Below are positions 7,864 through 15,989 of a stretch of 64,000 nt of DNA, in pieces (the first letter of the stretch is position 1; every line of letters starts with the position of its first letter). The stretch covers positions 124,001-188,000 of the forward strand of contig DUNO01000001.1 of assembly GCA_012839295.1 (NCBI GenBank). Reading direction: 5' to 3'. The position numbers were made by a program, and so were the translations under genes. Source of the DNA: Clostridiales bacterium. GTDB lineage: Bacteria; Bacillota; Clostridia; Lachnospirales; Lachnospiraceae. The notes under the pieces are model-generated. The model did not search any database, was not told the origin of the DNA, and saw nothing but the letters and a program-made list of their open reading frames with translations.

Positions 7864-10152
7864 ATGGCATCATCAGAAGAGAGAATAGCGGAGCTTGAGA
7901 GAAGGGTAGCTTATTTGGAGAGTATTGTCAGGGGATCGGGAGTGGAAGGACAAAGGATGACGCCACCGGGAGGGGAAGGATCAAGGATGATGCCGCCACC
8001 GGGAATGGAAGGGCCAAGGATGATGCCGCCAGGAATGGAAGGGCAGAGGATGATTCCACCAGGAATGGAAGGATCAAGGACGATGCCACCGGAAAGACCC
8101 GGCTTTATTCCGAATGGGCCAGCCAATCGGGAGCCAATCAACAGGGAACCGATCAACGGAGGACCAATCAACCAAGGCCCGATCGGAGTATCGCAGGGCA
8201 GGCAGGAGCCAAGGTATCCAACAGGCAGCCGGGGGAACGGGCATAAGGATAATGAGGCTCTGGTTGGAAAATATGTCATAGGTGCGCTGGCAGCAGTGCT
8301 TATTTTTATAGCCGCAATTTCCTTTGTCAGCCTGGTATGGCACCGGATGACGCCGGAAATTAAATTATTCATCATATTATCGGCAGGCGTTGCACTGTCC
8401 GTAATAGGCTTTTTGCAGATAAAGAAAAGGAAGAATCCGATCGCGGCAATAGTCCTTGGAACAGGAGCCGGATTATTGTTTATTGGAATATTATCCGCCA
8501 ATCTGGTATTCCATATCATTGGAAACAATATGTCCATATTCCTGGCCGGGATCTGGGCAGTGTTCTTTATCATATCTTCACGGTACACGAACCTGTTCTT
8601 TACAACGGTAATCGCCTACATAGGCAGCTACATCACCTTGCTGCTTGGCTTAGTGTTTATGCAGGGGGATGGGGAGCTATGGATGCTGGTCTTATTTGTT
8701 TCCGGTGTTTCGGCGGTAATGATATATACGGCGTTGAAAAAGAGGAAAGAGGAATTACTGACAGCTATCATCCTATCCTTCGTAAGCTATATGACCATAT
8801 TAATCCGTTTTTCCATGGACGGTATATTTGGGGCGGAGCAGCTGCTTGGGGGGATGGCGGCCCAGATCGCAGTAATTGTGATCCTATATCTGCTTATGAA
8901 CGCATTTTATAAGGTGGTGGACGGTACAAATGCGGTACCCATCTACCTGATTGTCAGCGCCGCCACAACCATATTGACAACCCTGTCCATCGCCTACCTA
9001 AACCATAATTATCTGCATCTGGAGACGATAACCTGTTACATAATATTCTTTCTGATAAACCTGGGACAGCTCATATTAAATGATGTGTTTTATAGAAGAA
9101 TTGAGAGGTGGTTAACGAGATACTATATCGCCATACTGGTGTTTACTTCCCTGCTGATCAATATGAAATGGTATGACGTGCCCACAGGAATCGTCCTGAT
9201 CGGGGTCTTGCTGATTGCAGGTGAAAAGGTATTTAAACAGGAGGAACAATCCCTGGTGGCGGGAGTGATTATTTTGCTGGATTCACTCTTCCTGCTCTGC
9301 ATTCCGTCCAATCATCTCATCTGCTCCGTTTATGGGATTGCCCAGCTGGGCTTAATGGGATATCTGCTATGGAGATGCTCCAGCTCGAAAAAATATAGGC
9401 AGATTAATGTATTAAAGACAATCGGGGTTATAGTAATCCTTGCAAATAGCTTTGGGATACCTTCCAATATTATCGGTGCTATAAACCTGTCCTACATAAG
9501 TCGATATGTGGACGATGCAATTGGCTATATAATTGTTGTCATTTCTGCCATTGCCCTGCTAAAAACCGGTTATTTTAAAAATTGGAACCAGGAACAGTTC
9601 AAATTCTTTGGCAGGAACGACACTCTGGAAGAGGATAAAGCTATGAGGGTGCTGCTCTACCTGCTTTCAACCGGCTTATATTTTTATGGGCTGCAAAAAT
9701 TGGCGGTTGTAGATGGACCGCTTCTCCGGCTGGTATTTACGCTGGCTGTAATTGTTGTTGCGTTAATGCAAAGTAAGGTAATCCTTTCAGATAATGGACA
9801 AAATAAGCCATTAACAGGAATTTGGATTGTTTCAAAATATTTAATATTAACCTGGACCATACTTTGGGCATTTTCAGACCTGAATGTAATATCCGTAGCA
9901 TACAGTATAGCTGGGCTGGTCATAGCCATAGGAAGCATATTGGCAGGCTTCAAATTTAAGGCAAAGAGTATAAGACTGTATGGACTGGTATTAACTATCA
10001 TAATGGTGGTGAAATTCATACTTGTGGATTTAAACGAGAGAAATTCGATCACCAGGGTTCTGGCATTGATCGCAGGAGGCGGACTGTGCTTTGTGATCAG
10101 CCTTATATACAATAAATTAAGCGAAAAAGACCGGAATGGGGATTTGGGATAA
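7864..10152 (+). CDS. DUF2339 polytopic membrane protein with N-terminal tandem repeats
   Basis: 762 residues. Residues 1-24 form a short coiled coil (RIAELERRVAYLESIV). Residues 26-76 hold five tandem copies of a ten-residue unit of the form GMEGxRMMPP, then residues 89-108 hold four copies of a five-residue unit (REPIN/GGPIN). From about residue 130 to the end there are some twenty closely packed hydrophobic helices, the arrangement of DUF2339 predicted membrane proteins. Function in this family is unknown. The DNA behind the repeats is itself repetitive (30-base and 15-base units), so copy number may vary between strains. The gene ends before the hairpin that precedes the cotJ genes. Confidence 0.85.
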   Translation: MASSEERIAELERRVAYLESIVRGSGVEGQRMTPPGGEGSRMMPPPGMEGPRMMPPGMEGQRMIPPGMEGSRTMPPERPGFIPNGPANREPINREPINGGPINQGPIGVSQGRQEPRYPTGSRGNGHKDNEALVGKYVIGALAAVLIFIAAISFVSLVWHRMTPEIKLFIILSAGVALSVIGFLQIKKRKNPIAAIVLGTGAGLLFIGILSANLVFHIIGNNMSIFLAGIWAVFFIISSRYTNLFFTTVIAYIGSYITLLLGLVFMQGDGELWMLVLFVSGVSAVMIYTALKKRKEELLTAIILSFVSYMTILIRFSMDGIFGAEQLLGGMAAQIAVIVILYLLMNAFYKVVDGTNAVPIYLIVSAATTILTTLSIAYLNHNYLHLETITCYIIFFLINLGQLILNDVFYRRIERWLTRYYIAILVFTSLLINMKWYDVPTGIVLIGVLLIAGEKVFKQEEQSLVAGVIILLDSLFLLCIPSNHLICSVYGIAQLGLMGYLLWRCSSSKKYRQINVLKTIGVIVILANSFGIPSNIIGAINLSYISRYVDDAIGYIIVVISAIALLKTGYFKNWNQEQFKFFGRNDTLEEDKAMRVLLYLLSTGLYFYGLQKLAVVDGPLLRLVFTLAVIVVALMQSKVILSDNGQNKPLTGIWIVSKYLILTWTILWAFSDLNVISVAYSIAGLVIAIGSILAGFKFKAKSIRLYGLVLTIIMVVKFILVDLNERNSITRVLALIAGGGLCFVISLIYNKLSEKDRNGDLG
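7939..8091 (+). repeat. Five tandem 30-base coding repeats
   Basis: Five in-frame units of about 30 bases (one is 33) encode GVEG/GGEG/GMEG-xRMxPP blocks in the DUF2339 protein. Units three to five are the most alike, suggesting recent duplication. Confidence 0.85.
8128..8187 (+). repeat. Four tandem 15-base coding repeats
   Basis: In-frame units encode REPIN, REPIN, GGPIN, QGPIG within the same gene, just after the 30-base repeats. Confidence 0.75.
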
Positions 10153-10210
10153 AGACGGCAAAGCTCCGGCAGGAACTGTCTGGGGCTTATTCATACATTG
10201 ATTGCCAAAG

Positions 10211-10303
10211 TAAAAAACTCTTCTTCGGCAGATACTATCCATGTAATTTTATGTTGTAAAACATTTAATTGCAAGGTAGTATCTGCCGGAAAGGAGTTTT
10301 TTA
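10211..10303 (+). promoter_or_regulatory. Long hairpin covering the cotJ ribosome binding site
   Basis: The arm 10211-10240 pairs with 10275-10303. Ten bases (TAAAAAACTC) pair perfectly, five more pair with two G-U wobbles and one mismatch, and twelve (CGGCAGATACTA) pair perfectly; shorter pairings (ATGTT/AACAT, AATT/AATT) continue into the loop. The 3' arm contains the AAGGAG ribosome site (10291-10296) and reaches the first base of the ATG at 10303. In RNA this would hide the start region of the CotJA-CotJB gene. Confidence 0.7.
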
Positions 10304-10764
10304 TGTCTGGAAATGATTTGGCAATCTCAAATATACCGATTCAGCCATGGGGGGAATTGTACAATGAAGAAGAAGCGCTGAATATTGGTACCATTTTTCA
10401 CGATCTGAACAAGCCTTTTTTTGCAGCGGAAGCAGCGATGGGAAGTAAGAGCTCCATTGCTTCGGAAGCGGAGGACCAGGCAAAGCCGTTGGCACAGGCT
10501 GAGCGGGAGGAACTGATAACAAGGATCAACCAGATCGGCTTTTATCTGGATGATCTGACACTCTATCTGGATACCCATGATAAGGATGCACAGGCAATCC
10601 AGCTCTATCATGAGAAATCCAAGGAATTTGCAGAGCTGAGGAAGCAGTTTGCCCAGCAGTATTATCCCTTAAGCAGGCTGTGCATTCCTGATTGCATGAA
10701 TGACAATGAGGCAGCCTTCTGCTGGCAGGAAGGACCGATGCCCTGGGAAGGAGCGTGCGTTTAA
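10303..10764 (+). CDS. cotJB: Spore coat protein, CotJA-CotJB fusion
   Basis: 153 residues from ATG 10303, chosen for its AAGGAG site; the frame extends upstream but that part has no start signal. Residues 10-40 match CotJA (IPIQPWGELYNEEEALNIGT, then DLNKPFFA). Residues 65-153 match CotJB (ITRINQIGFYLDDLTLYLDTH at the start and WQEGPMPWEGACV at the end). In Bacillus these are separate proteins of the polypeptide coat layer, encoded with cotJC. Here they are one polypeptide, joined by a Ser/Ala/Glu linker. The stop codon touches the cotJC start (TAA then ATG), so the two are coupled. Expression is expected in the mother cell during sporulation; no sporulation promoter was identified. Confidence 0.88.
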   Translation: MSGNDLAISNIPIQPWGELYNEEEALNIGTIFHDLNKPFFAAEAAMGSKSSIASEAEDQAKPLAQAEREELITRINQIGFYLDDLTLYLDTHDKDAQAIQLYHEKSKEFAELRKQFAQQYYPLSRLCIPDCMNDNEAAFCWQEGPMPWEGACV

Positions 10765-11382
10765 ATGTGGATTTATGAAAAAAGACTTCAATACCCGGTA
10801 AAGATAACAAAGAACTGTCCCAAGACGGCAAAGCTCATTATCAGCCAATACGGCGGCCCGGACGGGGAATTGTCTGCCTCCATGAGATATCTGTCCCAGC
10901 GTTATACCATGCCGGTGAAGGAAGTAGGCGGGCTCCTGACGGACATCGGTACGGAAGAGCTGGCCCATATGGAACTCATCTGTGCCATGGTCTTTCAGCT
11001 GACCAATAATCTTTCTGTAGAGCAGGCAAAGGAAGCCGGTTTTGATGCCTATTATATTGACCATACCACAGCCCTATGGCCTCAGGCGGCATCATCCCTG
11101 CCATTTACTGCGACGGAATTCCAGTCCAAGGGGGATGCCATCGCCGACCTTACAGAGGACCTGGCAGCAGAGCAGAAGGCAAGGACAGTATATGATAACC
11201 TGCTCCGCATGATCCCGGATCCGGAGGTCCAGGAGCCCTTAAAATTCTTGCGCGCCAGGGAAATCGTACACTTCCAGAGGTTTGGGGAAGCCTTGGAGAA
11301 GACGAAGGATAAGCTGGACAGCAAGAATTTCTATTATTTTAACCCGGAATTTGATAAGGGGATGTTCCAGGGGAAATTATAG
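10765..11382 (+). CDS. cotJC: Spore coat protein CotJC, manganese-catalase family
   Basis: 205 residues, usual length for CotJC. It begins MWIYEKRLQYPVKI and carries the di-metal ferritin-like helices: the Glu in GGPDGELSASMRYLSQRY, EELAHMELI (Glu and His ligands), a second-half Glu in DLAAEQKART and REIVHFQRFGEAL. These residues are those of non-haem manganese catalases, so it may destroy hydrogen peroxide on the spore surface. It starts immediately after the CotJA-CotJB stop codon. A terminator follows at 11406-11460. Confidence 0.93.
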   Translation: MWIYEKRLQYPVKITKNCPKTAKLIISQYGGPDGELSASMRYLSQRYTMPVKEVGGLLTDIGTEELAHMELICAMVFQLTNNLSVEQAKEAGFDAYYIDHTTALWPQAASSLPFTATEFQSKGDAIADLTEDLAAEQKARTVYDNLLRMIPDPEVQEPLKFLRAREIVHFQRFGEALEKTKDKLDSKNFYYFNPEFDKGMFQGKL

Positions 11383-11405
11383 CACCATATGTCCAGGACT
11401 GACAC

Positions 11406-11460
11406 ACCCATGAAGCCAGGACCAAGGGGGATAACTTGGCTTCTTCATGGGTGGTTTTTT
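11406..11460 (+). terminator. Rho-independent terminator after cotJC
   Basis: The arm beginning ACCCATGAAG (11406) pairs with CTTCATGGGT (ending 11452), with CCA/TGG pairs continuing inside past a three-base bulge, and is followed by GGTTTTTTG. Confidence 0.8.
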
Positions 11461-11652
11461 GTGTGTAAGCTTAATCCGGAGGAGTTTGAAAAGGCTTTAA
11501 AGGACGTAAAGGACTTTTTGGACAGCGGTATCCCAAAATATCCTGTATGCACAATCAATGCGTGGAATGAATGGACGGAAGGGAGCTATCTGGAGCCGGA
11601 TACCGTAAACGGGATGGGGTATTTGGAGGCGGTCAGGAAAGTGTTTGGTTAA
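11461..11652 (+). pseudogene. C-terminal remnant of a GH99-like / WbsX-type protein
   Basis: The frame after the terminator encodes about 60 residues: NPEEFEKALKDVKDF, then INAWNEWTEGSYLEPD and GYLEAVRKVF. NAWNEWxEGxxLEPD is the C-terminal hallmark of GH99-like/WbsX (and GH71-type) proteins involved in polysaccharide processing. The open frame reaches back to 11389 only by running through the terminator, and there is no ribosome site, so this is a scar of a lost gene of several hundred codons. Confidence 0.65.
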
Positions 11653-11684
11653 TTTGGTAAGTACAGAATAAAAATGTAATAGGA

Positions 11685-11717
11685 TAAAAGGCGTGAAGGT
11701 GACTTTCACGCCTTTTA
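11685..11717. terminator. Strong bidirectional hairpin terminator
   Basis: A perfect 13-bp stem, TAAAAGGCGTGAA (11685-11697) with TTCACGCCTTTTA (11705-11717), seven-base loop, with A and T tracts at both ends. Confidence 0.85.
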
Positions 11718-11837
11718 TGGTGGAAAAAATTCAGAGGGCAGGGCGGTGATTAACTGATGCTTGTTTTATGCAGAATTTTCTTAGGAAGCTTTATGCCCCT
11801 TTATGCCCTCAATTATGTAGAAAAACGGAAATTATTG

Positions 11838-11865
11838 TTGATAGAATTGCGTAATTTGTTATAAT
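11838..11865 (+). promoter_or_regulatory. Promoter of the nuclease-STAND gene
   Basis: TTGATA (11838-11843), 16 bases, TATAAT (11860-11865). Transcription would begin near 11872, which excludes the in-frame ATG at 11864 and supports the start at 11900. Confidence 0.7.
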
Positions 11866-11899
11866 GAAAAGGAATCCACAAGTATATGGAGGGATTTTT

Positions 11900-14800
11900 A
11901 TGAGTAATTATGATTTCCACCGCAAATTCGATCCGATGGAATTCCAGAGATTTGTCCGGGATATGCTTCAGGTTCGGGAGCATCTGGTTTTTGAATCCTT
12001 TAAGGATGGCAAGGATGAAGGAATTGACGGAAGGCATATTTCAAAGGACGGAGAAGTAACGATTCTTCAGGCGAAACGTTGGAAGGTATTGCGTAAGGAT
12101 GAGCTGAGAAAAGAAAAAGAGAAAATGGATATTATAAAACCGGATCGGTATATCTTAGGCCTTTCTATGAATCTGGATCCATCACAAAAAGCAGAAATTA
12201 TGGAGCTTTTTGCACCGTATATAAAAAGCCCGGATGATATTGTAACGGAGAATGATTTCAATAACCTGATTGGCAAGCCTGAGTATAGATCCATAGAGGA
12301 CAATTATCGTAGCTTATGGAGTGAGAGTACCCAGACCATGAAGAGAGTCATGGCGGAGACCTTGCATGGGGTGTTGCTGGGTGACTCAAGACGGGCTCTT
12401 GAGGATGCGATGAAGGAGGCAGAGGTATTTGTCCAGACGGAGGTATATAGCAAGGCCTTAAAGCAGTTAAAGAATAATAAGGTGATTATTATCGCTGGGG
12501 AGCCCGGTGTCGGAAAGACGACCCTGGCTTGCCAGCTGGCTCTATATTATTATTGCAGGAAGGGCTTTGACACCTTCATATGGGCGAAAAAGGTGGATGA
12601 TCTTTCTGCAGCGTTAAGCATTGGAAGCAAAAGGGTTATAGTATTTGACGATTTTTGGGGAAGCACCTTCCAGGAAAGCTCCATAGCGGGAAAAGACGAG
12701 CAGCAGCTGGCACAGTTCATAGAAAAGATTTATGGGCAGCGGGAGACTGTGGTGCTTCTTACGACCAGGGAGTATATCCTGGAGCAGGGCTTAAAGAAGC
12801 ATGCCGATTTACGTGAGATCATTGGAAAATATAAGCTGGAATGCCTGCTGGAGGAATATTCCCCCGTGGATAAGGTGCGGATCTACTTCGGACATTTAAA
12901 AAGGTCAAACTTGACCTGGGAGCAGCTAAAGCAGCTGTTTGATGCCCATAAGCTGGTAATCGATTCGCCTAATTATAACCCCCGGGTTGTTGAGATGTTT
13001 TTGAAGCAGACGGATCCGGAGGAATCGCCCCAGGATTGTGAGGATCGGTTCTTTTCTTACCTGGAAAGGCCGGAAAGGTTCTGGGAAGCCATATTTGAGG
13101 GGCTATCCCGGGAAGCCCGCATCGCTTATATATTGTTAAGCACCTACCCGGTGCCTGCACGCCTGGGGGCTTTAAGGGAGAGCTTCTGCAAGGTCATCGA
13201 TTGGATGGGAAATCCGGTCGAATGGAAGGATTTTGGAAGCACAATTGCGGAGCTGGAGAAAACAGTTATTAAAACAATCCACTTGCCAAGGCTTGATACG
13301 ATATTGGTAAAGTTCCAAAACCCCTCTGCCTATGATTTTATTTATAGCTTTTTGGCTAAGAATTTCAGGCAGTATCAGCAGCTGCTGGTTCAGGGCTGCC
13401 GTTGCTTTGAGCAATACATTTATTTATTGAATTATTTTTTTAAGGAGCTGCCTGACGGTGAAGAATATGGTTATGTATTAGGGAAGTGTATTGATACCAT
13501 ATATGAGCCATCCATAATGTCTGAATACTTCAGGGAGTATATCACGGATAATGAATGGGAGTATTATGAGGAATCCGGGGAAGAGGATGCTCCTTTGGAG
13601 CGGTATTATAAGGTGCTCAAATGCTTGAATGAGGGCAGGGGTGAAGCTTATCATGGTTTTTTCACGGGCTTCCTGCAAGGATATCTAAGAAAAATGGCTG
13701 AGGGACCCTGGGACATATCTAGCAGGGACCTGGAGATTTTTCCGGAGGTGATCAAGGTATTTGCCAGGAAGGGCTTCCGGCTTGATGCAAATACTGTTAT
13801 GGGAGTATACCTGGATTGTATTTTGAAAAGCAGGACAAGGCTGGAGCTGGACGGGTTCAGGGAGATATTCCCCGGCTTTTACCCGGATTTTCTTTCAGGG
13901 CATACGCAGGAGATCAAAAATCATATAGAAAAAAATTATAAAGAGAAATTGTGTATGGCTGTTGCAGAGGGAGGGGAATACTCATTCCGCTATACGTACA
14001 ACGAGGGCTTGAAGGAGCTTGAGAAATATGGGATAGAATGCAGCCCTGACTGGAAGAAGGAAATCGATGAGTATGCCGGCTGGGTCACCGAGGACAGCAA
14101 AAAGGATACTGAAGAGGAGAAGGAGGAGATCCGGGAAGAATCAAGGATCAGCTATGAGCAGGCCGTAAGGAGCAATGAGGAGGAGCTGTTTGGGACAAAT
14201 AACCTTCTAACCTCTGATGAAATCAGGGATATGATTGAGGACTCTGACCTTAAAGACGAGTTAAAGGAAGGCCTGTATACCATAGAGGAGGAAGGAGAGC
14301 CTTGGTTTATCTATCATTTTATGGAGGAGCGGGATACTTTTCTTTTGCTTATAAGGGTTCTGGAGGATACCGGATATATGCTAGAAAATCTCATGTTATT
14401 TACCCTTCACCTGATCAGGCAGCTGTCACAGATGCATGGCATAGATACGGAAAGATTAATGCCTTTTTTAATCGAATTTGGTGCGGAGGTAGTCTGGAGG
14501 AAGGAGGTTATCCTGACAAGGGAAGAGATTATCCATTCCCAGGCGTACCAGGCCCATTTTGAGGAGGAAGATTTTGACCAGCTGGTGAACGGAGGATTAT
14601 TCACGGCTAAGAGGCAGTGGTATAAGCTGGTGGATATCCTGTTGGTCATACTGCCCTATGCATTATTTATTTCAGGGATGAAGCTGGAGGATAAAAAGGA
14701 ATATTATGCGGACCTGATATCGGAGCGGGATTGGCCTCTAAAGGGAGTGGTGACAAAAAGGCTGGAAGGAAAGATGTATTCCAGCATTTACATGGCTGAC

Positions 14801-15283
14801 ATTGGGTACTATCAGTTTCATAATCCCTATCACGAGGCTTTGCTTTATAAAGCGCTGGAAAGCTTTGACCGGAACGACTATATGGAATTTGCAGTCGGTG
14901 CCCTGGCAGAGGAATATTGCAGAGGCTTTACGGGGTTAACAGAGGCTCGGACCGCCTATGGAATTATGAAGGATGTTGAGCTGGTAATTGAGGTGGATCA
15001 GCAGGGAGAGGTGCTTGGAGGACAGAATTCCTTATCGCAGCTGTGGATGATGCTGGAGAGCCTGGAGATTACCCAGGTTCTTGACCTTGTGCCTGACTGC
15101 TTTGACAGCGCCCAGATGTCGGTTATCAGGCAGAATTTTGAGCTGGTGAATGGACGGAATGGGGAATACTACAAAGTAATCTTTGGTAAGGTGGAGGATG
15201 TGGATATCATAGAAAAAATGGGATGTGTGGAGCCGGTGTTGTCGGAATACCGGAAGATATGCGCGTTATGTGGAAGAAATTAA
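11900..15283 (+). CDS. Mrr-like nuclease fused to a STAND NTPase (Avs-like, probable anti-phage defence)
   Basis: 1127 residues from ATG 11900, which has a GGAGGGA ribosome site. Residues 1-110 look like a restriction-endonuclease-type nuclease: Glu14 in DPMEFQRFV, Asp43 in EGIDG, then Gln57-Ala-Lys59 in TILQAKRW. Residues 175-420 are a STAND-type P-loop NTPase: Walker A GEPGVGKTT (200-208), Walker B VIVFDDFWG (247-255) and a sensor region LLTTREY. The remaining ~700 residues are helical without a recognised motif, including a very acidic stretch (EDSKKDTEEEKEEIREE), and probably form the sensor. N-terminal nuclease, central STAND and C-terminal sensor is the plan of Avs proteins, in which recognition of a phage protein triggers oligomerisation and nucleic-acid cleavage. 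The specific trigger is unknown. Confidence 0.82.
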   Translation: MSNYDFHRKFDPMEFQRFVRDMLQVREHLVFESFKDGKDEGIDGRHISKDGEVTILQAKRWKVLRKDELRKEKEKMDIIKPDRYILGLSMNLDPSQKAEIMELFAPYIKSPDDIVTENDFNNLIGKPEYRSIEDNYRSLWSESTQTMKRVMAETLHGVLLGDSRRALEDAMKEAEVFVQTEVYSKALKQLKNNKVIIIAGEPGVGKTTLACQLALYYYCRKGFDTFIWAKKVDDLSAALSIGSKRVIVFDDFWGSTFQESSIAGKDEQQLAQFIEKIYGQRETVVLLTTREYILEQGLKKHADLREIIGKYKLECLLEEYSPVDKVRIYFGHLKRSNLTWEQLKQLFDAHKLVIDSPNYNPRVVEMFLKQTDPEESPQDCEDRFFSYLERPERFWEAIFEGLSREARIAYILLSTYPVPARLGALRESFCKVIDWMGNPVEWKDFGSTIAELEKTVIKTIHLPRLDTILVKFQNPSAYDFIYSFLAKNFRQYQQLLVQGCRCFEQYIYLLNYFFKELPDGEEYGYVLGKCIDTIYEPSIMSEYFREYITDNEWEYYEESGEEDAPLERYYKVLKCLNEGRGEAYHGFFTGFLQGYLRKMAEGPWDISSRDLEIFPEVIKVFARKGFRLDANTVMGVYLDCILKSRTRLELDGFREIFPGFYPDFLSGHTQEIKNHIEKNYKEKLCMAVAEGGEYSFRYTYNEGLKELEKYGIECSPDWKKEIDEYAGWVTEDSKKDTEEEKEEIREESRISYEQAVRSNEEELFGTNNLLTSDEIRDMIEDSDLKDELKEGLYTIEEEGEPWFIYHFMEERDTFLLLIRVLEDTGYMLENLMLFTLHLIRQLSQMHGIDTERLMPFLIEFGAEVVWRKEVILTREEIIHSQAYQAHFEEEDFDQLVNGGLFTAKRQWYKLVDILLVILPYALFISGMKLEDKKEYYADLISERDWPLKGVVTKRLEGKMYSSIYMADIGYYQFHNPYHEALLYKALESFDRNDYMEFAVGALAEEYCRGFTGLTEARTAYGIMKDVELVIEVDQQGEVLGGQNSLSQLWMMLESLEITQVLDLVPDCFDSAQMSVIRQNFELVNGRNGEYYKVIFGKVEDVDIIEKMGCVEPVLSEYRKICALCGRN

Positions 15284-15311
15284 GGAGGTATGGGATACGG
15301 AAAGGGAAGCT

Positions 15312-15764
15312 ATGGAGGATAAATTCGAAAAACTAAGGGATGAATTAAAAATAGCAGTTTGCCAGTACTCCGATTATAACGATTATTGGGGAATGCTGGA
15401 GGGGCTTCTAGAAAGCTATGATGAAAGCTTGGAGCATTATGATTTTGAAGCATGGTTCAGCGGTGGGGGCAAGGATTCCCGCGGCAAGCTGACGGTCAGG
15501 GCGATGAAGATGCTTCGGCTTACAACCGGCTTATTCCAGGAAATCCATGATTTGGCGGAGCTTCGGCTGAAAAGAGCAGTTGACAATATCCTAGAAGCAG
15601 GAGAAGAGGCGCAAAAAGAGATCTTGGGGCTGGAGATCAACCAGGAAGTGGTGGACAGAATTTTTGAACAATTGTATGATTTGGAATACCGCTATCATAT
15701 GGAGGAGGCTTATGAGGGCTTTTTAGAATTTGTAAAGGACATTGCCGGTAAGGAAAAGCCATAG
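15312..15764 (+). CDS. Unknown helical protein next to the STAND nuclease
   Basis: 150 residues from ATG 15312; the frame is open further upstream and overlaps the end of the STAND gene, and an AAGGAGG at 15283-15289 has no normal start at the right distance, so the true start may be earlier (an in-frame GTG near 15270 or 15225). The product is charged and almost wholly helical (FEKLRDELKIAV; EIHDLAELRLKRAVDNILEAG), with a central glycine-rich turn WFSGGGKDSRG. I recognise no family. Its position, tight to or overlapping the nuclease-STAND gene and before a shared terminator, suggests an operon partner such as a regulator, inhibitor or co-sensor. Confidence 0.65.
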   Translation: MEDKFEKLRDELKIAVCQYSDYNDYWGMLEGLLESYDESLEHYDFEAWFSGGGKDSRGKLTVRAMKMLRLTTGLFQEIHDLAELRLKRAVDNILEAGEEAQKEILGLEINQEVVDRIFEQLYDLEYRYHMEEAYEGFLEFVKDIAGKEKP

Positions 15765-15770
15765 CGGTGT

Positions 15771-15855
15771 TGTCAAGCCTGCTTCCGCAAAAAATATTAA
15801 TTTGGATAGGAAAACCTAAAGGTGTCAGGAGAGCGGGCTTGACACCTTTGTTTTT
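15771..15855 (+). terminator. Terminator of the STAND operon
   Basis: TGTCAAGCCTGC (15771-15782) pairs with GCGGGCTTGACA (15833-15844), with one G-U wobble, followed after a few bases by TTTGTTTTTTG. The 50-base loop is long. Confidence 0.65.
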
Positions 15856-15918
15856 TGTTTTCTGTTATTTGCTTTTCAATACACAGAATGAATCATAAAT
15901 TATATCCCCTGGGGTGGC

Positions 15919-15948
15919 TTGTATGACCGGCTCCTATTACAGTATACT
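15919..15948 (+). promoter_or_regulatory. Probable promoter of the metal/peptide ABC operon
   Basis: TTGTAT (15919-15924), 18 bases, TATACT (15943-15948), about 40 bases before the first gene. The -35 is weak. Confidence 0.45.
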
Positions 15949-15989
15949 TTATAGGATGTAAAATAAAGAGGAACGATAGGGGAGAAAAA

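Noticed and set aside
7911-8588. Long open frame on the minus strand opposite the DUF2339 gene
   Set aside because: It is a mirror of the tandem repeat region of the real gene, has Pro/Gly/Ile repeats that follow from the repeat DNA, and has no ribosome site.
11389-11460. N-terminal part of a protein continuing to 11652
   Set aside because: The open frame runs through a clear terminator hairpin and has no ribosome site.
11864-11899. Earlier in-frame ATG for the STAND gene
   Set aside because: It lies in the -10 element of the promoter, so it is not in the transcript.
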